Assembly: GCF_030272615.1 (NCBI RefSeq)
Contig: NC_081413.1
Location: 159,836,849-159,900,848 of the forward strand
From: Cryptomeria japonica
Lineage: Eukaryota; Streptophyta; Pinopsida; Cupressales; Cupressaceae
Reading direction: 5' to 3'
DNA length: 64,000 nucleotides
In this document: in pieces, positions 36,010 to 47,935 of the stretch
How the letters are laid out: each line of letters opens with the position of its first letter
Numbering within the stretch: position 1 is the first letter of the stretch
The notes under the pieces: generated by a model
Databases searched by the model: none
The model's input: the letters and a program-made list of their open reading frames with translations, nothing else
What the model was told of the DNA's origin: nothing
Position numbers and translations under genes: made by a program

Positions 36010-37752
36010 ATGCATAGCAAAAGAAGAGACCCCAGAGGTATATTTCTGCTCACTCACCCTAATCATGCAGAAGAAAATTTCCCATCTATAAATCCTTTTG
36101 CTGAACTTTAGCAAGCCCCACAGAATTTAAATCACCCTGAATCTGAATTTCTGGAAGGTAGTCTTCAGTTCCTTTTTGGTCCACAAGAAGAAGAATTTCC
36201 TATAGTAACAACCCCCACAAGTCCAATGTAAGGGAACCCTCCTCCTGGTGGGAATAATCCACCACCACCACCAGGTCCAACATTTGAGTTTCCCATCTCT
36301 GATCAGCATGATAATGCTAACCTCAAGAACATTCCAACATCTTCACTCCCTAAATTCTATGGGTTGGTGATAGAGGATCCAGATACATTTTTGTTTGAGT
36401 TTAATGTTCTCTATAGGAGTTTTGACTATACTACAGATGCCCATAAACTCAAAATTTTTCTTGCCACTTTGAAGGAGTCATCCTTGAGATGGTTTATGAG
36501 CTTGGGTAGTAGCACAATCAACACATGGGATGAGATGAAATGGTTGTTTCTTGTAAAATACAAAGATTATTGTAGAGGTACTGATCGCCATGGAGATGAT
36601 ATCTTTAGAATGACACAAACTGAAGATGAGAGTCTTGAAGATTATTTGGAAAGGTTTCTGTTTATTGTCAAAAAGTCCAAGCATAGCACTCTCAATGAAG
36701 ATTCCCTGAAATTGATATTTTTGAGGGGTATCAGTGACAAATGCACCAATTCCTTAGATCTTATGGGAGGAGGTGACATTACACAATCCACTTGGGCTGA
36801 AATAGGACAAATTTGCAAGAAATATTCTAGATCTACTTCTAAGAAGAATAGGAGATTTAAGCCAGGGGCACCATTATCAGCATTTGAAACTGGAGTTTAT
36901 AGATTGGAACTTAGTCATCTATTAAAGGACTTCAAGGAGGACATTATAAACAATATGGCTACCCAATTGGATACAATGGTAGCTCAAAACAAGCACGAGG
37001 AAGCTGATGCATTCCTTGCAAAATTATGTCCTCATTGTAAATAGTGGAAGAAAGATTGCAGATGTAAGATGGTTGCAAACGTGGAAGTACCTGACTTCAA
37101 ACTAGTTCAAGGTGAGGACAAGCAAGTCTTCTATGTTGCTCAAAGAAGACCAAATTTTCAAAGACAAGGTATGCCACCTAATCCACTTTCATTTTCTGGT
37201 TATAGTGGTAATTCTTATGCACCAAATAACCAATGGCAACCACAACATTCTCAAAATTTTGGTAACTATCCACATTGGTATGGTTCACAAGGCCAAGGGA
37301 AACAATTTGCTAATGAAATACCATAGTGGCAGTAGCCATAGGGGAACTGGTATCCACCTTAGGGTCAAGGAAACCAGTTTCAAGGGAATTGGCAACCTAC
37401 CTCTCAATGGAGGGGAAACCAATCCTAGCCAACCCAATCTTTTGGATATCAGCCTCCTATTCAGCAGCCACAACCTCATACTTTAATGCCTCCTCCTGCA
37501 GCTATGGCTACACTGCCTAAACCAACATAGTTGCCTACTCAACTGTTGCCAAATCCAAATATCAAATCTCAGCAACAACAACAAGCTTATTTGGTTGATG
37601 TTAATCAGTACCCAACCTATTCTTTATCACTAGATGGCATTCACCTCCGATCTAGAACAACTTTACCTAATCCCTCTCATCTAGTTATCACTAAGGTACA
37701 GGAGGAGCAAGAATTCTCTAATTCAATAGATACAATACCCTAGAATCAAATA
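36010..37752 (+). pseudogene. Element Y gag
   Basis: Gag (capsid) starts at ATG 36010 in frame with the main ORF and is broken by stops at 36109-36111, 36229-36231, 37042-37044, 37324-37326, a cluster at 37330-37430, and later ones to 37743. A Pro-rich head (PPPPPGPTFEFP) is followed by the retrotransposon Gag domain at 36364-36860: KLKIFLATLKESSLRWF, WDEMKWLFLVKYK, ESLEDYLERFLFIVKKS. A Cys/His remnant (LCPHCK) follows near 37030, then a Gln/Asn/Gly/Trp-rich tail (NNQWQPQHSQNFGNYPHW) to about 37500. The tail is usual for this kind of Gag but unusually rich in Gln. Confidence 0.88.
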
Positions 37753-40155
37753 TTGCTACCATTTCCCCATAGACTGCAAGAAAAAGAGGTTCCCATTGAA
37801 CAACAACAAAGCTTTGATATTATTGATCAACTGAAGCATATTTGTGTTAAAATTCCATTGTTGCATGCAATAAAGGATGTTCCCATATATGGTAAGGCAT
37901 TGAGAGAAGCATGTCTAAAGAAACCTGGCAAGAAGAAAAAGGACCCACAAATAGTGCATGTTATGGGTCAATTGGCTGATATTATGTTAGGTAAAATTGC
38001 TATTCCAAAGTATTCTGATCCGGGTAGTCCTGTTGTGAGTATAGTCATTAATGGTAGTCAAATAAAAAATGTTTTGATTGATCTAGGGGCAGCCATTAAT
38101 GTAATGACAAGAGAAATAATGAAACATCTAGAGATCAATAATTTAAGGGCTACACCCACAGTTCTCCAACTTGCTGATGGTTCTACAGTGAGACCTGACG
38201 GTATCATAGAGGATGTAGTAGTTATTCTGGATTCCTGGGAATATCTTGCAGACTTTATGGTTTTATCTCCAAAAGCAACATTGGGAGGATATCTGGTCAT
38301 TTTGGGTAGACCTTGGCTTGCCATAGCTGATGAATATATTTGGGTGTAGATTAGGGGACATGACTATTTTAGATGGGAGCTCTACAAAAACATTAGCCTT
38401 GTATTCTCCAACACAACCTCAGCTTGAGCAACAACAAATTGTTTGGCCTATCTTGGGAGAGGAATCTGAAGAAATTGACTCTATTAATCACCTTATGATG
38501 ATTAGTCGAGGACCACTCATGCAGTTATATGATGAGGAATCAATTCTTTATAAAATATTGATAAATGAATTATAGAAGAGCAAAAATTACAGGAATTGGT
38601 TCTGAATATTGCAGGTTTGGACTTTCCTGCAGCCACTAGTATCTTGCATACTTTGTTGCCGCAGAAATTATTTTTTCTCATTTTTTTGATATAAACCAAA
38701 TTGATCTTACTATTAAGATAGAGGTGGAATTGAATAAATATTTGAATATCAATAGAGATCTATCAGATACTCAGAAGGAGGGCCTTGTGGACTTGCTGAA
38801 ACTTCATAAAAATGCTTTTGCATGGGATTACAAGGATATGAAAGGGACTGATCCAGCAGTTTGTACTCATCATATTTACATAAAGGATGAGTGTTGCCCA
38901 CTCAGACAACCTCAAAGAAGAGTCAATCCTTTCTTGAAGGAGATAGTTAAAGAAGAATTACAGAAATTGTTGAAAGTTGGGTTTATCTATCCTATCTCTG
39001 ATAGTCAATGGGTATCACCTCTAGTGATAGTACTTAAAAAGGAGGCAAATGGAGGGTATGTGTTGATTACAGAGCTACGAACTTATCAACAAGAAAAGAT
39101 CATTTTCCATTACCATTTGTGGATCAAGTATTGGATTCTTTGGCTGGTAAGAGATATTTTTCATTCCTTGATGGATTTAGTGGCTACAATCAGATACAAA
39201 TAGCCCCTGAGGATCAAGAGAAGACAACATTTACTTGCCCATGGGGCACGTATGCATATTCTATTCTTCCTTTTGGGTTGTGTAATGCTCTAGCCACTTT
39301 TCAAAGAGTAGTGATCAATATTTTTTCTGATATTTCTCAAGATATTATGGAAATTTACTTGGATGACTTTACAACTTATGGTTCTAAATTTGATCAAGCA
39401 TTGGATAATCTAAAGAAAGTTTTGCAGCGATGTGAAGACTACAATTTGTCTTTAAATAGTGACAAGTGTTTCATCATGATGGAAGAAGGAATAGTCCTTG
39501 GTCATCATATATCTGTACAAGGCATACAGGTGGATCCAACAAAGATTGAGGTCATTCAGCATATTAATGACCCTATGAAGCAAAAAGATGTGAGAATTTT
39601 TCTTGGTCATGCTGGATACTATAGAAGGTTTATCAAAGATTTTAGTAAAATTGCAAGTCCCTTATATTCACTGCTTACTAAAGATGCAGAATTTAAATGG
39701 ACCCCAACATGCAATGAAGCTTTTTAAAAGCTTAAGCATGCTTTGACTCAAGCACTAGTCCTTAAAGGGCCAAATTGGTCTCTACCATTCCAAATCCATA
39801 CAGATGCATCTAATTATGCAATAGGAGTAGTGCTAGGACAAAGAGTTGATAAATTGGAAAATGCAATATATTATATTAGCAAGAATTTGCAAGGACCTGA
39901 ATTGAATTACACAGTTACTGAAAAGGAAATGCTAGCTGCCATATATGCACTTAATAAATTTAGACACTATATCATAGGGTATCCCATATTTGTGCATACA
40001 GATCATACTACAATTAGATATCTCATGAATAATCCATCAATCACCAGTAGATTAGCTCGCTAGTTATTGTTGATGCAGGAATTTGATATCACAGTTGTTG
40101 ATAAGCCAAGGAAGTCTAATGTGGTTGCAGATTATCTTTCACATTTTCAATTGTA
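37753..40155 (+). pseudogene. Element Y protease, reverse transcriptase and RNase H
   Basis: Protease: VLIDLGAAINVM near 38075-38105, with Leu at the place usually held by Ser or Thr of D(S/T)GA, then LGRPWLA. A frameshift falls near 38335. RT: HKNAFAWDYKDMKG, KVGFIYPISDSQWVSPL, a frameshift near 39045, then FLDGFSGYNQI, CPWGTYAYSILPFGLCNA and catalytic YLDDF near 39355. The connection is followed by RNase H: IHTDASNYAIGVVLGQ, then EKEMLAAIYALNKFRHYI and HTDHTTIRYLM. Stops at 39725-39727, 40061-40063 and 40153-40155. Motifs are those of chromodomain-less gypsy elements. Confidence 0.9.
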
Positions 40156-41642
40156 GGAAGATTCTACAATAATAGATGACACTTTTCTAGATGAACATTT
40201 GTTTCTCATTCAGGCTCACACTCCTTGGTATGCTGATATTGCCAACTATTTAGCTACAACTAAGATGCCAATTTATTTCTGTCCTAAGGAAAGAAGGTTG
40301 CTAGTTGAAAAAAGTTTTAGCTTGTCATGGATTGTTGATTGTCTATTTTATACTGGACTTGACCAAGTCATGCAAAGATGTGTCAGAGAAGATGAAACAT
40401 ATGACATCCTGCATGCATGTCATGATGAGCCATGTGGAGGTCATTTTGCTGCCAAAAGAAAAACACTGAAAATACTCAATACAGGATACTATTGGCCCAC
40501 ATTACACAAGGATGCAACTCAGTACACAAGTAAATGTGACTAATGTCAGTGAATGGGCAAATCTATAAAATTTGATGAGATGTCACTATATCCTCAAATA
40601 TCAGTTGCACCATTTGACAAGTGGGGATTAGATTTTTGTTGGCCGAATTGATCCACCTTCTAATGGAAAATCTTATATCTTGGTATGTACAAACTATGTA
40701 ACAAAATGGGTAGAACCTTGGGCCATGACGCATGCAAGAGATAATAAGGTGGCTGAGTTTCTTTATGAAGAGATATTTACAAGATATGGAGTACCAAGGG
40801 AAATTGTCTCAGACCAGGGACATCAATTTACTTCAATATTGATAAAGGCTTTGGTCAATGAATACAATATAAGACACATGAAATCTACTCCATATCATTC
40901 ATAGTCTAATGGACAGGTAGAAGTTACAAATAGAGAGCTTGAGGTTATTCTTACAAAAACAGTGTCTGTTCACAAGAAAGATTGGTCTCACCGGCTTTCA
41001 GAAGCAATTTGGGCATATAGAACAACTTGGAAAACACCAATTGGTTTCACACCTTTTGAGATGGTTTATGGCAAAACAACAATGATGCCTATTGAATTTA
41101 AGCATAAAACTTTGAGGACAACTTTGCAATTAAATATGACATTGTCTGAAGCATAGAAAGAATGCATTCAGCAATTAAATGCTCTAGATGAATGGAGAAA
41201 GATAGTTGTTCAATAGACAAAATTGATTCAAAATCAAAGAGAAAAATGACATGATAAATATATCAGGGAAAAGAAATTCAAAGTTGGTGATTGGGCACTA
41301 CTGTATGATTCCAGATATAAAGATGCCATGGGAAAGCTTCAAACCAGGTGGTTAGGTCCTTATGAGATAGAAGAATTTTTCCAGAATGGAGCAGTCCGTT
41401 TGTCCATAATTGATCCTGTTTGATTTAAACTCTTAGTAAATGGACACCGACTATGACTATATCATAAGCCAACTACTAGAGAAGAGTTCCTACAGCAGTT
41501 TGTTCCACAAAGGGACATAAAGGTTCTTGTAGCAACTGACAATGACTCTGCAACAACTCATGAGATTCCTATTGCAATTGAGCAAGGTAATAAAGGTAAT
41601 GTTCCTATAGCCTCTGCAGTGAACATATTTTCCGTTTCATAA
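40156..41642 (+). pseudogene. Element Y integrase
   Basis: Zinc part near 40410-40550 (HACHDEPCGGHFAAKRK, GYYWPTLHKDA, SKCD), core with KWVEPWAMTHARD, the second acidic residue in IVSDQGHQF and the third in NGQVEVTNRELE, then YRTTWKTPIGFTPFEMVYGK. The C-terminal GPY/F-type module is visible in FKVGDWALLYDSRYK and LQTRWLGPYEI near 41280-41370. Stops at 40541-40543 and later, and a frameshift near 40645, break it. The natural end is at the TAA near 41640. No chromodomain follows, consistent with Athila. Confidence 0.88.
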
Positions 41643-42117
41643 TAAAATATTTTCATTTTATATGGGAATATTCTTCTCCGTACATAAAATCTCATCCATG
41701 ACATTCCATCCCATGTTCTTACCTATCATTTCATTTCATTTCACCTTCATTGTCATGCAATTGCAGGTACGTGTATATAGTATTTTATTTTAATTATACA
41801 TTTATTAGTTCATTATGATTATATTCTGTTTAAATCCACTCCACTAACCGAAATCTTGTCAGCTTGTGTGGACACGTGCTAGGTTAAGTTGGGGGTGGGG
41901 GGTACTTTATGGTTCATTTTCCAATATGATTAATTATCAGTCCTTTTTGGTATCCCAAATTGATTTTCTCCCCATCATTACTTATTATGTTATTATTTCA
42001 CGCAAGTAAATAATAAAGTCTACCACCAGAATTAAGATATGTAAGGAGATTTCATTTTTAGCAAGACTGTCAAATATTTTGGTTCAGCTACAGAGAGAAA
42101 AAATATCAGAGTAAAAG
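41643..42117 (+). other. Element Y inter-ORF region with internal purine tract
   Basis: No ORF. It contains AAGTTGGGGGTGGGGGG at about 41886-41902, a second purine tract 2.5 kb before the one at the LTR; extra central tracts occur in some gypsy elements. It also includes repeats of CATTTCATTTCATTTC near 41727. Confidence 0.5.
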
Positions 42118-44435
42118 ATGCGTGGTGATCTAATTCACCATGAGCCAATGGTCCATGAAGGTTTGCTACAAGATGGTCTTTGTGAGCATTATTTCCAAAA
42201 GTACAGCTAGTTGGATTACTTCTTAAAAATCAGGGATTACAACGAAGAAATTGCTACCAAATTTATGCATTCCTTTAATGAAGGAGAAGCTATAGTTAAA
42301 GGTTTGAGGGTTTCTACGGAGCAGCGAATAGAAGAAGTAACGGGGTTGCTGCAAGAAGGAGAACTCTTTCCAGAATCAAAAGACACAAGGAGTGCTAGGG
42401 CAGAGTTCACAATTCCCACTGATGAACCCTTAATGGTGGATAGACAAGGAACTAGAAGGGTTTCTCTACCAACACATTGGCCTCAAGTAGCTTTGTATGT
42501 TATAAAATACATTACATGTGAAGGGCAGTATTCAAATCTGCATTCACCTCATTTTAAGTTACTTAGTCATCTATGGCATGGCCAGTGAGTTAATGTTCCT
42601 AATTTCTTATACCATCTCATTTCTAAAAGTGCTAAGGAGACGCGAAAAAATGGAAATTGCTCCGTTAGCCATCATGGATTGGTTAAGCTACTTGTACAGC
42701 AGTTCCTGAGAGATGTTTCACAAATGGAATGGGGTGTATTTGAGGATATACAACAATTTAGGGTTGATGATGCCCCTGTTGCAAATAACCCACCGGTTGA
42801 AGAAGAGAATGTTGCAGATAATCTGCCCGTTGAAGATGAGGGTTTTCTTGTTATTGAAGGAGCCATAGTTATTATGGAAAAAATATTGAAGCAGAATCAA
42901 TTGAAGAACAACCCTCTACTTCTCTTCAAAGAGATTTACTAGTTTTGTGAAGGAAAGGAAAAGAGTTAGAAAGGAGTGAAATAGATGAAGAACTTATTAC
43001 CCAGCTGCAGGTAACTTAGATTCCTCCTACAGCCAAGAGGCATAGGACAAAAATAAAAACTCCTGCAGCCATTCCAAAGGTGTATGTAAGAAGAACACGA
43101 AGGAGGACACATAAGACTCATCTTGTGGGTAATCCAACAGAGGTTACTGCAGTAGAAACTTCAAAAGAAGGAAGCCCTATGGAGGATGAAATTCAAGAAA
43201 ATGTTGCGGAGGATGAAATTCAAGAAAATGTTGTTGAGGATAAACTAGCAAATCTTGCTTCTGTGGAATTGCAATTTGAAGAAACTATTGAAGATATTCT
43301 ATAGTAGCCTGAGGAAAATATTGGAGATATGCCAGCTCAAGATGAGGAGGTTATTAAAGAAATCCTACGATCTAAGGTAGTACCTATTAGACCTCCTTCA
43401 CCCCTAAGTAGTTTATCTATTGCTTTAACATTTTATAGAAAATGGGAAATAGAGAAGGATAGGTTGCAGGGGATTATTGATAAACAACAAAGAGAGATTG
43501 AAAAGAGAGATAACAGAATTGAGGAATTAGAGGCTAAGGTAGAAATAATTTATGGTATGGTTCCTAAGTTGATGCAATGTAGGCCACCTCCAAGAGTTTA
43601 AGCAGTATATTTGAAAGAGCGGTATCTAAACTTCAAACTAAACTGCATTGTTAGGGATGTTAATCCTTCCTTAGAAACACCTAAAGAATTCTTTTATGCT
43701 TATCAAACCTCTCCACCTATTGTGAAGAATTTTCTATGTGAATTATACTTACATAACTATGTTGTACCCTCAGATAGGGAGTGGAATCCTTTATTGTATA
43801 TTGGGGATATCCATATCAAAGCTTTAATGTCATGGATCCAAAATGAGATTATCATAGGGCCACAAGCCAGGGAGTATGAAAAATTAGAGCTTGACTGTCC
43901 ATTACCATTAAGAAGGGAATCACAAGCACCAAGGGTTCTTTATTATGATTGGCAAAAGTTACTGGTAAGAGATGATGCTAGTAAATTAGTGCTTCCAATG
44001 AGAGAGAAAGTCTACCAAGCATATGAGCAATTGGTTCAAACTGATAGGACAACTACAATAGAAGGGTTAACTCAGCACTAGAATAATCTATCAGAACATT
44101 TAAAATAGGGAGAACCTTACTCACTTCAAAATTTTCATGCAGCCATACAAAGAGCCCCCAGATACATACAATTAGGTAGGGGGAAAGCCAATAATTGGCT
44201 ACCATTGATCTTTCAACCTCCAATCCTTATGTGGCTACTTTTGGCATGCCAGCCAACAGTGCAGAACTATGATGCAGTCACAAAAGAAATAACTAGATGG
44301 TCCAGACTGGAAAAAATGAAAGGATTTTATTGGAACTTGGCTTCAGGGGGGATAGGTCAAGGTACTGTTGGTGATTTAAGAGTTACAACGAGAATCAGAA
44401 ATTTTCCTTTTGCTGTAGGATCAACAAACTCTTAA
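42118..44435 (+). pseudogene. Element Y post-pol ORF of unknown function
   Basis: ATG at 42118 opens a frame of about 770 codons, with a frameshift near 42900 and stops at 42208-42210, 42586-42588, 43302-43307, 43599-43601, 44079-44081 and others. The N part reads YNEEIATKFMHSFNEGEAIV, LPTHWPQVALYVIKYITCEG and FLYHLISKSA; the middle is acidic with a direct repeat of EDEIQENV (43185-43250); a strong coiled coil follows at 43435-43560 (EKDRLQGIIDKQQREIEKRD); the C part is Trp/Tyr-rich. No signal peptide or membrane segment is evident, so I see no support for an envelope protein although it holds the env-like position. Function unknown. Confidence 0.7.
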
Positions 44436-44447
44436 AGCTGGGGGGCA
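44434..44447 (+). promoter_or_regulatory. Element Y polypurine tract
   Basis: AAAGCTGGGGGGCA right before the 3' LTR start TGATAAG. It overlaps the stop region of the post-pol ORF. Confidence 0.85.
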
Positions 44448-45709
44448 TGATAAGTTGATACTTTGTCATGTTTTTATCATCAAAACTCTTAGGTTTTTGT
44501 CATCTTTTGGGTTGCATTGTGGTAGTGAAGTATTGTGAATTGACTATATGTATTCCATGTGTTAAACTTGAACTTATGAAATCATGTTTGAACTTTGCTG
44601 GTCTATTCCTGCAACCATGCCAATTTATTCCTGCAACCAAGTGATTTGTTCTTGTTGTTATGCGGATTATTTGGGATAGTGTCATATGTGAGTTAATGAA
44701 TGTATTAATTAAGTAAAATATGTATGCATGTCCTTGTATGTTGTTTTTGTTGTAGTGTAGATAATAAATGATGTCGCAGAGGACATTCTCCTTTTGCACT
44801 TGAAGAATGAAGAATCACATATGAGATAACTGGAGATCAAACTGAAGAGGAGTCGAGTGAGTGCAAGGTACGACATAACCGGAGCAGCCATACATCACTA
44901 TGGGAGTTTAACTCTATTGGATATTGTATTTGCAAAATATCGCTACAACATGTAAAGACTGTGGTTTGATTTAGATCCATGTTTCCTACAACCAAGGTCT
45001 AGTTATCTTCTTCATCTATCAATCATCCACCTCTTCTTCTAGGCGTGATTTGAGTTGTCCATTATAGTTGATCTTTTCTTTATAATAAGCTCTTCCTTTT
45101 TCTTAGAGGTTAGACAAAATAGAAAGGAATAGAGAAGAGAATTTTGACAAGCATTCTAGAGTTTTTCTTTTAGAACATGTAATCATTTTCAGGAAGCAAT
45201 GAATGAAAGATATATTGGTCTGACCTATTAAAAGTATTTTTCTGGAAGCTTGATATCACTCATCCAAGGGGACCTACTTGGTGAGTGATCTTGTGTTTAT
45301 GTTCATTGAAATTAGTTCTTCTTTAGTTACAGTAGAAGTTCATGTCTTGATTGTTCCTGCAACCACTAGAAATAGATCCGCTGACTATTCCTCTAGCCAA
45401 GCCAGAACAGAGTGATTTTTGTCATTTACATTAGATCATTCCAACATTGTTTTTATAAGCTTTCATGTAGTCTTCTATTATTTCCATTCTTGCCTTTCCT
45501 TTCTGCATAATGTTAGTTACTGCAGCAATGCAGAATAACCATTGAAGGAGATTAATGCATATATAGTGCAGACCCATTTCAAGTTTTACATCCCTGGGTT
45601 GATAACTAAATGAACACTAGCCATGAAAATAGTAACTTTACCAGATTAATGTCCAAACTTCGGATTGAGATTTCAATTAGAGTTATTATTATTATAGTTG
45701 GAGTAGATA
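44448..45709 (+). repeat. Element Y 3' LTR
   Basis: 1262 bp, near-identical in layout to the 5' LTR. Its last bases GATA replace GACA (one transition). Copies of the TTCCTGCAGCCA-like motif lie near 44603, 44626, 44982, 45352 and 45386. Confidence 0.93.
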
Positions 45710-46145
45710 CTTTGTAGCTTAGTTTTTGGATATGAAATACAATGAGAACCTTGAATGCAATTGATATAAGGTTTTTCCTACTTGTTTTCTGTATTATTGT
45801 GTTCTTAAATGATAGATCAAGTTATTTGTGAGAATATTGATTATTTCCTTTTAACTTTCTCTCATGCTTCTTGAAGCCTTTATGTAGAAGGTGTGTCAAT
45901 GCAGGTTGCAAATTGTGTTTTGAAGTGCAAAATAACAGTTAGCTATGAAGAAATATTCCTACTAAAAGTTGTTGAGTTCTAGGACCCTTTTGTGAAATAT
46001 TTATGCAAAGACATACGGTAATAGGTTTTGAATCTTTATTCTTGTATTGTTGTAGGAAAGATTTTGAAATTTATGAGTTTCATGGTCCTTTTTTAATTTG
46101 GTGTGTCACCCCTTATTTTCATTTCTAGTTTTAAATTTATGTTTT
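45710..46145 (+). repeat. Element X 5' LTR, part 2
   Basis: Continues the X LTR after Y (matches 54600-55025). First five bases are the right TSD of Y; last five, GTTTT, are the left TSD of S. Confidence 0.88.
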
Positions 46146-47382
46146 TGTTGGAGATTGTTGGACATTGCTACTACTAGGATATGATATTGTCATTGATGTC
46201 AACATATTCTAGTGTCTTGCTCCAATGATTGCAGATTAGGAAGATCTTATGATCCGGTTTACAGTTTTGTTTTTTCTGTATTGGTGCTTTGCAGAGTTTA
46301 GTATCTCCTCTGATATATTCTGGTGTTAACACATCTTGTGCTTTTTTTTTAGGAGATTTCTTGGGATGTTATTGTGTACCTTTATTTCCAATGGTTCATG
46401 ATTTGGTGCTCTACAAGTTATCTTTCTTTGTGACAATTGTTGATTGGTTGTGTTCTTGAGTTTTTAGATGTTGATCGATGAAGATTTGATAAGTGGTGTT
46501 GGTGCAATTGAATTAATGATTCTAACATGCTTGTTGGTGATTCCTAATTGTGTCGTATTTTTTTTGCTGATCAACATTGATCATCATGTGAGTTTTTGGT
46601 GATTTTCTGAACCGGTGATGATTTTCATGTTATGCAGTATTCTAGTGGTGTAGCATGTTGCAATTGATCTTGGCATGATTTCTGGTGGAGTTGTGCATTT
46701 GGGAATTTGAATTAGGTCCATGATATGTTATGTAAAACATTATATTGGTTCGATGGCTGATCTTTGTATTATGTAATGTAATTTTGTAGTAATGAGTTAA
46801 GGCTTTAGCCGACCTTGTTGTCAAGGTTGATGATTTGCATATATAGGTGATATTGTCATGTAATTTAGATGTAGAGGTTGTGTCTACATTATCAAAGAGT
46901 GGTGTATATGCAATTAGTGTTGTGATTAAGGAGAGATTGGTGTTGCTAAGCAAACAATTATTCTTAACCAAAACCATAAGCAGACATTTGGAGATGCTAT
47001 TCCTTTAGTTCATATCTTCCAGATTGTAGTCCGAATCTTGTTGTATGTCAGTGAGACTTCCCTGAGGGTTGTAGCCTTCTGGGCCATTGTACTTGAGTAG
47101 TGAGCTCTAGGCAGTATGCTTGAATGCATGTGCATTCCCCATTGTAACATTTACACATACTACTGTAGAGTATCATCTTACTATGGGTAGGTTCCCACTA
47201 TGGTTTTTCCCTTAGCCGAGATTTCCCCATCAAAAATCTTGGTGTTATGTGTTGTGCCTTCATTTTTCTTATCTTTACTATTGCTGCAATTTATCATATC
47301 TATTTTTATGGTTAAGTTAGTAGATCTGGTGAAGACTGATTCACCCCCACCTCTCAGTCTTCCTTCATTAATGCTGCCAATA
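46146..47382 (+). mobile_element. Element S: copia-type solo LTR (1237 bp)
   Basis: Begins TGTTGG and ends CCAATA (one transition from CCAACA, the exact inverse). A perfect TSD GTTTT flanks it (46141-46145 and 47383-47387), and the X LTR is continuous across it. The last 150 bp look like the copia LTR 3' end of A, B and C: CACTATGGTTTTTCCC, ATCTTGGTGTTATGTG, then GATTCACCCCCACCTCTCAG. No internal domain remains. Like A and B, it starts with a doubled TGTTGG (second at 46156). Confidence 0.85.
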
Positions 47383-47387
47383 GTTTT

Positions 47388-47570
47388 CACTCTCTATTTT
47401 CCTTGATAGAGAATTAGAGTTAGTTAGTTTTTAGGTGATAACCATTAGGAATCTAGCATTCTCCAGAGGTTGGTCTCTATTTCCAAAGCCTAACACATTG
47501 AGAAAGCTTCCAATGTTTCACTTAATGGTTGAACAAGATTCCACAAAGGGTGCACATTAAGGTGATAATA
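47388..47570 (+). repeat. Element X 5' LTR, part 3
   Basis: Last piece of the X 5' LTR (matches 55025-55212), ending GGTGATAATA where the 3' LTR has AGTGATAACA. Confidence 0.85.
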
Positions 47571-47575
47571 GTTTT

Positions 47576-47594
47576 TGGCATGCCCGATGGGGCT
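47576..47594 (+). promoter_or_regulatory. Element X primer binding site (probable)
   Basis: TGGCATGCCCGATGGGGCT begins six bases after the LTR end with the TGG expected opposite a tRNA CCA end. The tRNA is not identified. Confidence 0.55.
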
Positions 47595-47935
47595 GTCAAA
47601 TCAAGAGAGACTAGAAATTACATGTTTATTGTTGGTTTTTTATATACAGCCAGTGAGTTTTAGGTCTTTTAGAGGTTAAAATTAGCATATCATGGTGACT
47701 CTAAGTTTGGAAGGTAGGAGAAAGACCAGTGCATTTTTTAGAACATCACAATATTGAGAAACTTGGTTTTTTTCTTAGTTTTGGAGTTAGTTTGAACAAC
47801 ACCATGGTGACTCCAAACATAACAACTAGTTTTAGTAGCCCAATTACCTAAAATTAAGTGAGTGTTTCAAGACCTTGTCTATTTGTTTTTGTGTTTATTG
47901 TCTAGGCTTGCCATGCTCTATGTCTTACCTCTACA

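Larger units (their letters stand above)
34657..45709 (+). mobile_element. Element Y: complete Ty3/gypsy retrotransposon, Athila-like layout, decayed
   Basis: LTRs 34657-35915 and 44448-45709 (TGATAAG start; ends GTAGACA and GTAGATA). A perfect TSD CTTTG flanks it (34652-34656 and 45710-45714), and the X LTR is continuous across it. The order gag, protease, RT, RNase H, integrase is that of Ty3/gypsy. The PBS resembles a tRNA-Asp site, and a long extra ORF follows pol. This combination is typical of the Athila branch. All frames carry stops or frameshifts. Confidence 0.92.

Noticed and set aside
42118-44435. Viral-type envelope protein in Y
   Set aside because: No signal peptide, membrane anchor or cleavage-like site is visible; only the position recalls env.
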